A stretch of 64,000 nucleotides of DNA from Dasania phycosphaerae (lineage in GTDB: Bacteria; Pseudomonadota; Gammaproteobacteria; Pseudomonadales; Dasaniaceae). The notes under the pieces are model-generated. The model was not told where the DNA came from. It did not search any database and saw only the letters and a program-made list of their open reading frames with translations. The first letter of the stretch is position 1; the number at the start of each line of letters is the position of its first letter. The stretch covers positions 62,001-126,000 of the forward strand of contig NZ_JAPTGG010000005.1 of the NCBI RefSeq assembly GCF_026891035.1. Direction: 5' to 3'. A program made the position numbers and the translations under genes. Below, piece after piece: positions 8,157 through 15,993 of the stretch.

Positions 8157-8159
8157 TAA

Positions 8160-8800
8160 CCTGCCGAAACGGCAGGACTTGCTCGTTAAAGCGCCCAGGT
8201 TCACAGCTTGTCCCTACGGGACAAGATGCTACGAGCCGCATAGCGGCGATGCCCGAAGGGGCAAAACAGCCTCAAGCTGTTTTGATACAATCCTGCAACG
8301 ATAGTTAAACTCGTGCGGTTCTTGTGCGAAAGCATGGCCCTTTTTTATAACAAATTCCATTTAGAATGGAATTTGGACGACATCACAAACTGATGTTGCC
8401 CGCTTGCGGGTTGTAATGCCCCTCAGGGGATTACAATCCAACCTGCCGAAACGGCAGGACTTGCTATTCGCCACATCCTTGTGGCTCACCCTTCGGGTCG
8501 ACCTAAGGGTCGATCAAACAAGCTCCTGCAATTTTGTCGTTAAAGCGCCCAGGTTCACAAATTATCCCTAGGGGATAATTTGGACGAGGAGCAACGCGAC
8601 GATGCCCCGAAGGGGGAATTACAGCATCAAGCTGTAATTCTCAAATCCTGCAACGATCTTCTAGGTATCACCAAAACTACCGCGAAAGCCCCCCCATTTT
8701 TATTACAAATCCCATTTAGAATAGAATTGAGACAACATCACAAAGTGCTGTTGCCCGCTTGCGGGTTGTAATGCCCTTTGGGGGATTACCATCAAACCGG
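8160..8800. repeat. Hairpin-dense duplicated module downstream of tRNA-Pro
   Basis: Non-coding DNA made of two diverged copies of one module. Shared blocks are: A, CCTGCCGAAACGGCAGG plus ACTTGCT (8160-8183 and 8442-8465); B, 22 identical nt (8184-8205 and 8538-8559); a TCCTGCAACGAT box (8291-8302 and 8646-8657); and D, an ungapped 90-nt block (8345-8434 and 8700-8789). Between the shared blocks lie hairpins whose arm sequences differ between copies but still pair (8207-8225 versus 8559-8581; 8262-8284 versus 8616-8640). Extra hairpins such as ACCC-TTCG-GGT-type loops lie in 8466-8515. Short open frames here are by-products of the repeats. Confidence 0.85.
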
Positions 8801-9161
8801 TGAAACGCTGGGTTTGTTCTTTGGCAAGCACCACAATTACGAGCATAGCTACCACGATAATTAAACTCACGCCATTCCAATGCAAAAACGCACAGTTTTC
8901 AAATAAATTTATTGAGCTACAACCCTACACAATAAATCCCTACATCTACCACGCCATCCTTTTTCATCCATCATTACATCAAGCTTATCCCAGTCACCCA
9001 CTCAAAAATTATTAGCAAAAACTTACACTTCCTCGAACCAATGCACTAATAAAGTGCATAAATATCGCTATCAATTAAGGATTAAAAGAAACCATCCTTT
9101 TTCTGGAATCGAGCGATAAGTTAAGGCATTATCGAGTGATTAATAATCAATAGGCCATATT
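8801..9161. other. AT-rich gap before the aminotransferase gene
   Basis: I see no gene here. The last 120 bp contain ATCGAGCGAT and ATCGAGTGAT as near-repeats (around 9108 and 9131) and an AAGGAT...ATCCTT dyad around 9078-9100. These could be promoter or operator elements for the gene starting at 9162, but this is not supported further. Confidence 0.4.
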
Positions 9162-10418
9162 GTGATCATTCAACCTCCGCGACATATCACCCCGCTAGAT
9201 AATATTTTACCGGACGAACCTTTGCTAATGATGGGAGCAGGGCCTGTGCCCATCCCCGAACGAGTAGCTGCGGCTAATTCTATTGTGATCAATCACCTTG
9301 GCGACACCATGGCAAAAATTATTGAGCAGGTAAAAGCCATGTCCCGCTATGTATTTCAAACCCAGTCCGATCATATTCTGGGTGTGGCGGGGCCAGGTTC
9401 TGCGGCTATGGAAATGGCCATTGCCAATATGGTGGTGCCGGGTAGTAAAGTATTAAGTATTTGTAATGGTTTTTTTAGCTCGCGTTTAGCCGACATGGCC
9501 GAGCGTGTAGAAGCAGAGGTAATTAGATTAGAAGTTAACGAAAAAGAAGCAGCCTGCCCGGAAATAGTTGAGGCCTATATAAAAAAACATCAGCCAAAAG
9601 TATTGACCATAGTGCAGGGTGAAACATCGAATACGGTTTGTAATAAACATTTAAAAACCATTGCCGGTATTGCCCGCCAATACGACTGCTTGGTGATTGT
9701 AGATGCGGTGTGTACTTTAAGTACCATGCCATTAGAAATGGAGAACTGGAATATTGATGCCATTATTACCGGCGGCCAAAAGGGGCTGTCTTCTATACCC
9801 GGTGTGTCCTTAATTGCATTTTCAGATCGAGCCTGGGATCACATAGAGGCGAGAAAGGGCAGGTTGCGGCATTGGTGTTTAGATGCCAAGTTGGCCGATC
9901 AATTTTGGTATAAAAAAGCCTACCACTATACGGCACCGGTATCGGGCATTTTGGCTATGCATGAGGCTTTGCGTTTAATATGCCAAGAGACATTGCCTGT
10001 GCGCTTTAAGCGGCATTTACGCTCATCAACTGCTTTGCAGGCAGGTTTAGAAACCATGGGCTTATCACTGTATATAAAACCCGAGGCAAGATTGAACTCA
10101 GTTGTGGGTATTAATTTACCTAAGGATTTAGCGTCTAAAACTCTGCTTACTTATATGTCGGCGCATTACCGGGTAGAAATATCAGGGTCATTTGGCGCTA
10201 ATATTGTTCGCATAGGGCAAATGGGGGAGCAAAGTCGTTCCCACCATATCTTTAGAACATTACACGCACTGGGCGCGAGTATGAAAGCTTTAGGGGTGAA
10301 GGTAGATATCCCTGCAGGGGTTTCGGCATTAGAAAGCACTTTGGAAATCTTTAGTTTTGAGCCTACAGTGAGTGCGGCTTGCTTGCAGGCGCAAGAGGCA
10401 GTGACGTCGTATAGCTGA
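9162..10418 (+). CDS. Class V aminotransferase, alanine/serine-glyoxylate or pyridoxamine-pyruvate type
   Basis: A 418-residue cytoplasmic PLP enzyme of fold type I. Visible family features: GAGPVPIPERV near the N-terminus, HILGVAGPGSAAMEMAIANM, VDAVCTLSTMPLEME for the PLP-ring aspartate, and GGQKGLSSIPGVSLIAFSDRAW, where the lysine should form the Schiff base. The C-terminal VRIGQMGEQSR matches the RIGHMG motif of the family. By recall it resembles alanine-glyoxylate, serine-glyoxylate and pyridoxamine-pyruvate aminotransferases; the sequence does not settle the amino donor. It faces a convergent ThDP enzyme gene across a short hairpin, and the neighbourhood handles 2-oxo and 2-hydroxy acids. 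Confidence 0.8.
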   Translation: MIIQPPRHITPLDNILPDEPLLMMGAGPVPIPERVAAANSIVINHLGDTMAKIIEQVKAMSRYVFQTQSDHILGVAGPGSAAMEMAIANMVVPGSKVLSICNGFFSSRLADMAERVEAEVIRLEVNEKEAACPEIVEAYIKKHQPKVLTIVQGETSNTVCNKHLKTIAGIARQYDCLVIVDAVCTLSTMPLEMENWNIDAIITGGQKGLSSIPGVSLIAFSDRAWDHIEARKGRLRHWCLDAKLADQFWYKKAYHYTAPVSGILAMHEALRLICQETLPVRFKRHLRSSTALQAGLETMGLSLYIKPEARLNSVVGINLPKDLASKTLLTYMSAHYRVEISGSFGANIVRIGQMGEQSRSHHIFRTLHALGASMKALGVKVDIPAGVSALESTLEIFSFEPTVSAACLQAQEAVTSYS

Positions 10419-10456
10419 GTAAATCCCAGCTGAATTTGTTTTTGGTCAGCTGTAGC

Positions 10457-10477
10457 CGCCTATAATTAATATAGGCG
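10457..10477. terminator. Hairpin between convergent genes
   Basis: A perfect 8-bp stem CGCCTATA/TATAGGCG with loop ATTAA lies between the convergent aminotransferase and ThDP enzyme genes. There is no strong T-tract, so termination is only suggested by position. Confidence 0.45.
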
Positions 10478-10539
10478 AATCATTGTTGACGGTTGCCATT
10501 CACCGATTATGGCAATTTAGTGCTATTTATTTTTTTGCG

Positions 10540-12201
10540 CTATAAAAATGTAGAAGGTGGCTTGGGCATATTAATAAACTCCCATGCAGACTGCTCTGAA
10601 CCTCGCTCAGTAACCACTTCTATCAAGGCTGGGGCGTTATTATTTATCGCTTTTTCCAGCGCTGGCCTAAGTTCATCAGGAGTGGAAACACGGTAGCCAG
10701 CTACATCAAAGCTCTCAGCCATTTTCATAAAGTCTGGGGTTTTTAATTCTGAGCCTATTAAGCGACCTTCAAAACCTAACTGTTGATCACGTCGAACATT
10801 GCCATAGGCCTGATTATTAAAAACGATAGTAACTAGGCCAATATGATGCTGTGAGGCAGTGATCAATTCCTGCATGCCAAACATAAAACCACCATCACCG
10901 GTTACCGAAACAACAGCTTTGTTAGGGTTGGCGACTTTAACACCTAGTGCTGTAGGAAAACCAAAACCTAGGGTTCCTTGGAATCCTTCGGAGATATATG
11001 TGCGGGCTTGATAAAACTCCATACCCCCTGCCCATGTAGCAAACCCCATTTGTGAGAGTTCGGGTACATAGTAACCATCGCGTGGTAAGACCTGACGGAT
11101 AACCTCCAGAAAAGATATTTGCGGTTGAACTTTCTGAATAGCTTTTAGTGCTAGCGCTTTAGCTTCGGCAATTTTTTCAGGCCAATCTCGGTCGGGCTTA
11201 ACCTTGTCCACTAATTGATCGTGTAAGATGCGGCACGCGGCAGCGGAATCTGCGATGATCGCAGCATCAGGTTTGAATATATCCATTTGCGCTGGGTCAA
11301 TATCAATTCTAATTAATTTAGGCCCGCCTTTTGGTTTTTCCTCATAGCTTAAATAATCGTCCCAGCGCATATATGGCATTTCTAGACGCGAGCCTATGCC
11401 AATTAGTACATCAACGCTATCCCATAACTCACGTGCAGCTATTGGCGGTACGCCTAATGGATGGTCTTCCGGCACAACGCCTCTGCCACTGCGAAAAGCG
11501 GTAACAGGGGCATTTAATAATTCTGCTAATGCCAGTACTTGCTCGCTGGCATGTTGAGCACCGGCACCACACATGATCATCGGCTTTTTAGCATTAGTAA
11601 TAATTTTTATCGCTGTTGAAATTTCATCTAGGTTGATAGTGGGCTGATCGATGCCCTCATTACCTGTGCCAATTTCAATCTCTGTAGCTGTTGCCATGGT
11701 ATCCCAGCACATATCAACCGAAATTGGCCCTGGGCGACCGCTATGAGCTTTACGAAAGGCGCTATTAATAATTGCAGAAGTATCTTTCGCATCAGCAATA
11801 TGCAGGGCATCTTTAATAATGGTCTTTAGCGTGCCATTTTGATCGTTGAGTTCATGCAGGTGGCCTCTGCCTCGCCCCAGAAAGCTGCTAGGGACTTGCC
11901 CGGTTAAGCCAACAACTGGGGCACAGGTGCCCATCGCCGTGCACAGGGCGGCGGTGGTATTGAGCATACCTGGGCCGGGAACCACAGAGAAAACACCGGT
12001 TTTGCCCGTTGATTTGGCATAGCCCATAGCCATATAGGCTGCACTTTGTTCATGGCGTGGAACAATCAGTTCCAAAGAGTTTTTATAAATACCGTCAAAT
12101 AGCGGGTAAATCTGTGCTCCGGGAATGCCAAATATTGTGTCGACGCCATTGGCAATAGTGGCTGCAATGATTGCCTCGCCACCGGTTATTGTTGCAGTCA
12201 T
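10540..12201 (-). CDS. Thiamine-diphosphate-dependent enzyme, acetolactate-synthase-like
   Basis: A 553-residue ThDP enzyme of the POX/AHAS/decarboxylase superfamily. It has the N-terminal Pyr domain with the cofactor-activating glutamate in VPRHEQSAAYMAMGYA, a central Rossmann-like domain, and the C-terminal PP domain with the ThDP-Mg motif beginning GDGGFMFGMQELI and ending FNNQAYGN. It is unlikely to be housekeeping acetolactate synthase: no regulatory ilvN gene is adjacent and it sits alone beside a LysR regulator. The reaction (decarboxylation or carboligation of a 2-oxo acid) is likely, the substrate unknown. The promoter region (12202-12310) shares motifs with the upstream region of the LysR gene, suggesting control by that LysR protein. 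Confidence 0.8.
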   Translation of the reverse strand: MTATITGGEAIIAATIANGVDTIFGIPGAQIYPLFDGIYKNSLELIVPRHEQSAAYMAMGYAKSTGKTGVFSVVPGPGMLNTTAALCTAMGTCAPVVGLTGQVPSSFLGRGRGHLHELNDQNGTLKTIIKDALHIADAKDTSAIINSAFRKAHSGRPGPISVDMCWDTMATATEIEIGTGNEGIDQPTINLDEISTAIKIITNAKKPMIMCGAGAQHASEQVLALAELLNAPVTAFRSGRGVVPEDHPLGVPPIAARELWDSVDVLIGIGSRLEMPYMRWDDYLSYEEKPKGGPKLIRIDIDPAQMDIFKPDAAIIADSAAACRILHDQLVDKVKPDRDWPEKIAEAKALALKAIQKVQPQISFLEVIRQVLPRDGYYVPELSQMGFATWAGGMEFYQARTYISEGFQGTLGFGFPTALGVKVANPNKAVVSVTGDGGFMFGMQELITASQHHIGLVTIVFNNQAYGNVRRDQQLGFEGRLIGSELKTPDFMKMAESFDVAGYRVSTPDELRPALEKAINNNAPALIEVVTERGSEQSAWEFINMPKPPSTFL

Positions 12202-12272
12202 AAATACACCCTAGAATTTATGGTAAATCCACGCAGTAGTTGCTTTAAAGTGACTATAGAGATGAATCTAAA

Positions 12273-12308
12273 TCTAAAAAAGAATAAATATTTGCTGGAC
12301 TCAATCTA
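12273..12308. promoter_or_regulatory. Candidate LysR-regulator site upstream of the ThDP enzyme
   Basis: TCTAAAAAAGAATA (12273-12286) and ACTCAATCTA (12299-12308) lie 70-110 bp upstream of the ThDP enzyme start. Both strings recur, the first inverted, in the region between the LysR gene and the aspartate-type aminotransferase gene. The placement is right for a LysR activator site. Confidence 0.5.
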
Positions 12309-12419
12309 AAATTCAGATGATGTTTTGAGGAGGGCGTGGCGCTTGAGGGGGCATGTGCCTATGAGTAGCGCTTTGAAAGGAGGGGATAAGTGGGGGCAGC
12401 CGTTTGTTAGAGAGTCAGC

Positions 12420-13316
12420 TTATTTCATAGTAGAGGACAGCTCGCTAATAATAAGGTCTTTTATCATGGTGCCTGCTTTACCTAGAGGGCGATCAGATGG
12501 GTACACTAGGTGAGGGGTAAAGGATTGATAGGAGCTGCCGCTGTAGTTTAGTTGTACCAAGTCTCCGGCTTGTAACTCTTTAGATATTAAAACTTCTGGC
12601 ATCCAGCCATAGCCTAAGCCCATTAAGAGTGCCTCCTTTTTACTCATAAAATCACTTAAGTAAAACACGCGGTCCCCACCAAACTCTAGGGAGTCTAGCG
12701 TTTCTTTATCGGGGTCGCTGGTATCATGAATGGTTAATTCTACATAGTCATATAGCTGGTTTAAGCTTACCTCAGCCATGCTGGATAACTCATGATCTTT
12801 AGCGGCGACTAATACCACTGCCACAGGGTTCAGTTGTAAGGCTATTAAATTGGGGGCTGGCTTATACTCTTTCACCAGCATCATATCGGACTTGTCTCGT
12901 TCAAAGTGCATTTGCACGCCCCCTAGAAACTCGGTTTTCACTTGGATAATAGTGGGGATATCTTTGCCCATCATTTTCTTTAAAGCCCGCATCACGGGAG
13001 CGAGTGGCAGGGACCCGTCTATGACTAATTCTAATCGGGGCTCCCAGCCTTCGCTGTAACGCTCTGCGAGGCCCTCAATGCGGTGGGCTAGCTCTAGCAT
13101 TTTACAGCCCTCTGTCCACAGCGCTTGGCCTACGGGGGTTAAGGTCGCTCTATACTGGCTGCGGTCAAAAATTTTTGTTCCTAAGTGATCTTCAAGCTTT
13201 TTAATTTGATAGCTAATAGCCGATTGGGCTCTATGTAGCTTGATAGAGGCCTTGGCAAAACTGCCTTCCTGCAAAATGGTATTTAATACATGGAATGTAT
13301 CGATATTTAATCTCAT
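12420..13316 (-). CDS. LysR-family transcriptional regulator
   Basis: A 298-residue LTTR. The N-terminal winged helix-turn-helix (about residues 2-60) contains NTILQEGSFAKASIKLHRAQSAISYQIKKLEDHLG. The periplasmic-binding-protein-like effector domain follows from about 90. It lies upstream of the ThDP enzyme on the same strand with a 218-bp gap, and divergent from the aspartate-type aminotransferase. The divergent region holds a perfect TAGATT-N5-AATCTA dyad. The likely ligand is a 2-oxo or 2-hydroxy acid judged only from the neighbours. Confidence 0.9.
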   Translation of the reverse strand: MRLNIDTFHVLNTILQEGSFAKASIKLHRAQSAISYQIKKLEDHLGTKIFDRSQYRATLTPVGQALWTEGCKMLELAHRIEGLAERYSEGWEPRLELVIDGSLPLAPVMRALKKMMGKDIPTIIQVKTEFLGGVQMHFERDKSDMMLVKEYKPAPNLIALQLNPVAVVLVAAKDHELSSMAEVSLNQLYDYVELTIHDTSDPDKETLDSLEFGGDRVFYLSDFMSKKEALLMGLGYGWMPEVLISKELQAGDLVQLNYSGSSYQSFTPHLVYPSDRPLGKAGTMIKDLIISELSSTMK

Positions 13317-13368
13317 GGGAACTGTTCTTGATGGCTGAGGCTAGAGAATAATTAGACTATCAGCTTTT

Positions 13369-13404
13369 TAGATTAACTCAATCTAGTATCTATTCTTTTT
13401 TAGA
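13369..13404. promoter_or_regulatory. Dyad and shared motif in LysR/aminotransferase divergent region
   Basis: TAGATTAACTCAATCTA (13369-13385) is a perfect inverted repeat with 6-bp arms and 5-nt spacer. It is followed by TATTCTTTTTTAGA (13391-13404), the exact reverse complement of the string at 12273-12286. These are good candidates for binding sites of the adjacent LysR regulator. Confidence 0.55.
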
Positions 13405-13511
13405 ATGGTCTTTGCTAATAAGCTTTAGCAAAAGTTGGCCGCTATCCGTTGTTATAGGGGTTAAAAAGACTGCACAAACTATTAAGCATCAATTATTAAG
13501 AGCCGTAACCC

Positions 13512-14762
13512 ATGAATCTAGACACTGCCAGAACCGACAGCTCGCTATTCTCAAGATTTTCACCCACAGCAGAAGATCCAATATTTAAATTATTGGGGCA
13601 GTTTCGGGCAGATCAAAACCCACAAAAAATTGATCTAGGTATAGGTGTTTATCGCGACGAAAATGGTGGTAGCCCTATTTTTCAAGCGGTGAAGCAATCC
13701 GAAATTATAAAATTGGATACAGAGCTTGAGAAAACTTATATAGGTCCTAGAGGGGATGGCGCATATATAGATGTTATTCAGAAGCTAATATTTAAGCCGC
13801 AGTTTCTTGCCGCAAACAGTTGCCGCTTAGCTTCGTTGCAAACCCCTGGAGGTAGCTGCGCTTTAAGAATGGCTTTTGATTTAGTGGCCAGAGGTCATCA
13901 AGATGCGACGGTTTGGCTAAGCAATCCTACATGGCAGGTGCATCGCCCAATTATCCAAGCCAGCGGTCTGAAAACAGCATCGTATCCATACTATGGCAAG
14001 GCTACCCATAGTCTTGCATTCGCAGAAATGCTGGCAACATTAGCCAGCGCTGAGCCTGGCGATATTGTTTTAATTCAGGCGTCTTGCCAAAATCCAACAG
14101 GTTGCGATATGAATCCCCAGCAATGGGCAGAGTTAACTGAACTACTTAAAAAGAAGCATATAGTTCCTTTAATTGATATGGCTTACCATGGTCTGGGTAA
14201 TGGGCTGGTAGAGGACGCTGCAGGATTAAATATCATGGCAGCAGAATTACCTGAACTGATTGTTAGTTATACCTGCTCGAAAAATTTCGGCCTATATAGA
14301 GATAGAGCAGGGTTGTTAACTGTGTTAAGTGAAAGTCAAAAACAGGCTGATATTATTCAAAATATATTAGTCGATATTGCAACGGGTTTATATTTTACCC
14401 CTCCTTCGCATCCCGGGGCTGTGGTTAAAGAAATACTAACGGATACAGCCCTTAGCGCCTTATGGAAACAAGAGCTCAGTGATGTTCGTAAGCGAATTAA
14501 TTTGGTACGTAGAGAACTCAGCTATAGCTTAATTTCACTGGGTATTGATGCGGGGTATTTAGCCGATCAGAGCGGTATGTTTTCTTTATTGGATTTAACC
14601 TATGAGCAAATAGTTACGATGCGAGAAAAATATAGTATTTATATTGTTGGCTCTGGCAGAATTAATATCGCTGGCATTAATTCGAATAATATTAATTATT
14701 TTATAGATTCGTATTCGAAGGTGGTTGGAGAGTATAGAAGCAAAAAGGCTGTTACTTTTTGA
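13512..14762 (+). CDS. Aspartate/aromatic aminotransferase, AspC/TyrB type
   Basis: A 416-residue class I PLP aminotransferase. Family signatures: IDLGIGVYRDENG near residue 40, YIGPRGDGAYIDV, WLSNPTWQVHRPI, ASCQNPTGCDM, DMAYHGLGNGL, the PLP lysine in SYTCSKNFGLYRDR, and VGSGRINIAGI with the carboxylate-binding arginine near the C-terminus. The substrate could be aspartate, an aromatic amino acid or a related dicarboxylate. It is divergent from the LysR gene with a dyad in the shared promoter region, so it is probably regulated by it rather than being the housekeeping AspC. Confidence 0.85.
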   Translation: MNLDTARTDSSLFSRFSPTAEDPIFKLLGQFRADQNPQKIDLGIGVYRDENGGSPIFQAVKQSEIIKLDTELEKTYIGPRGDGAYIDVIQKLIFKPQFLAANSCRLASLQTPGGSCALRMAFDLVARGHQDATVWLSNPTWQVHRPIIQASGLKTASYPYYGKATHSLAFAEMLATLASAEPGDIVLIQASCQNPTGCDMNPQQWAELTELLKKKHIVPLIDMAYHGLGNGLVEDAAGLNIMAAELPELIVSYTCSKNFGLYRDRAGLLTVLSESQKQADIIQNILVDIATGLYFTPPSHPGAVVKEILTDTALSALWKQELSDVRKRINLVRRELSYSLISLGIDAGYLADQSGMFSLLDLTYEQIVTMREKYSIYIVGSGRINIAGINSNNINYFIDSYSKVVGEYRSKKAVTF

Positions 14763-14824
14763 GCGTTTAATCATTTATCTATTTATAGTCAGGACTTATG
14801 AGGGGCAATATGAAGAGGTTAATT

Positions 14825-15964
14825 CTACCAACTAGTCTTACCATATTCCTTCATCTCTCTAGTGATTTCATCCGCTAGCAGCGCAATGACAAACTCAGCA
14901 CCTCTAGACCCTAATGCGGCAGTGCCGTAGTAAAAACTCCTACCCGACATACAAAAATCTGCGCCTAATTCCATCGCGCGCAACACATCTAGTCCCGAAC
15001 GTATGCCGCTATCTATAATCAGTGGTACGCTGTCGCCCACGCTGTCTTTAATACGCGGTAACAAATCTATGGTGGCGGGTGCAGCGTCAAACTGGCGGCC
15101 ACCGTGGTTGGAGATTAATAGGCCATCAGCACCTTGCGCTATGGCTTGGCGGCCTAATTCGTTATCCATAACACCTTTAATAATAAGCTTGCCCTGCCAG
15201 TGTTGGCGGACTTTAGCGAGTAAATCCCAGTCGTACCAGCTATCGCATAGCTCTAGTATGCGATTGTTACCTGCAGTTTTACCCCTATCTTTTTTATCTA
15301 CATAGGCGTTAAGCGTTTTCAGTGTGGGTACGCCTTTGAGAGCTGCTTGTAGTGCCCAAGCGGGTTTACTGCTCACTTGCAGTAATTGTTTTAACGAGGG
15401 TAGGGCGGAAGAGGACATGCCATTGCGCCAATCCCGTTCACGTTTGGAGTATTGTGGGGTGTCTATAGTGACTAATAAGTTTTTAACGCCGTTGCGTGCT
15501 GCTCTATCCATTAGGTCTTGCATAATGGCAAAATCTTTACAGGCATAGAGCTGAAACCAATGGCTGCTTCCTGCTGCTTCGGCTATGGCTTCGATGGTTT
15601 CATTGGAAAAACTGCTTTGGGTAAATGGTATGCCAGCGAGTTGCGCCTGCCTGGCCATTTCTAACTCTGTGCCTGGCCAATTAAGGTCGGCAAAGCCCAC
15701 TGGTGAAATACCTAAAGGCAGGCTCCAGTTTTGTTCAAAGAGTTCTATGGAGCTGTCTATGCTGTCCAACTCGGCTAAAAACTTGGGCACTAACTCGATA
15801 TTATTAAAAGCCTGTTCATTGCGACTTAGGGAGCGCTCACGGCCCAAGCCCCCGGCCAGATAGTCGTATACAAATTTGGGTAGCCGTTGTTTGGCGCGCG
15901 CTTTTAGATCGGTCACCGAGGGATAGTTAGTGGCGCCGCGATGTTCAAGAAAGGGGCGTATCAT
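14825..15964 (-). CDS. FMN-dependent alpha-hydroxy-acid dehydrogenase, LldD/glycolate-oxidase type
   Basis: A 379-residue TIM-barrel flavoenzyme that oxidises an L-2-hydroxy acid to the 2-oxo acid. Visible signatures: LPKFVYDYLAGGLGRE at the N-terminus, the flavin-binding FQLYACKD, LVTIDTPQYSKRERDWRNG, LIIKGVMDNE, and the active-site histidine in ISNHGGRQFDAAPATIDLLP, followed by IDSGIRSGLDVLRAMELGA. A TTG at 15970 is in frame, but the ATG at 15964 is preferred. It lies 29 bp after the FAD-linked oxidase gene on the same strand, so the two should be one operon. The substrate (lactate, glycolate, mandelate or other) cannot be read from the sequence. Confidence 0.88.
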   Translation of the reverse strand: MIRPFLEHRGATNYPSVTDLKARAKQRLPKFVYDYLAGGLGRERSLSRNEQAFNNIELVPKFLAELDSIDSSIELFEQNWSLPLGISPVGFADLNWPGTELEMARQAQLAGIPFTQSSFSNETIEAIAEAAGSSHWFQLYACKDFAIMQDLMDRAARNGVKNLLVTIDTPQYSKRERDWRNGMSSSALPSLKQLLQVSSKPAWALQAALKGVPTLKTLNAYVDKKDRGKTAGNNRILELCDSWYDWDLLAKVRQHWQGKLIIKGVMDNELGRQAIAQGADGLLISNHGGRQFDAAPATIDLLPRIKDSVGDSVPLIIDSGIRSGLDVLRAMELGADFCMSGRSFYYGTAALGSRGAEFVIALLADEITREMKEYGKTSW

Positions 15965-15993
15965 AAGCAAATGACTCTAAAAAAACAGCGTAA

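Noticed and set aside
8184..8310. Integron attC sites suggested by GTTAAAG/GTTAAAC strings
   Set aside because: The R' consensus GTTRRRY is matched only at 8304; no paired R'' site, cassette gene or integrase is seen.
8075..9015. Short open frames (about 60-77 codons) after tRNA-Pro
   Set aside because: They run through the tRNA, hairpins and palindromic repeats; no ribosome binding site or recognisable protein sequence.
10540..12201. Housekeeping acetolactate synthase (ilvB)
   Set aside because: No small regulatory subunit (ilvN) or other ilv genes nearby, and the gene is tied by motifs to a LysR regulator and an aminotransferase.
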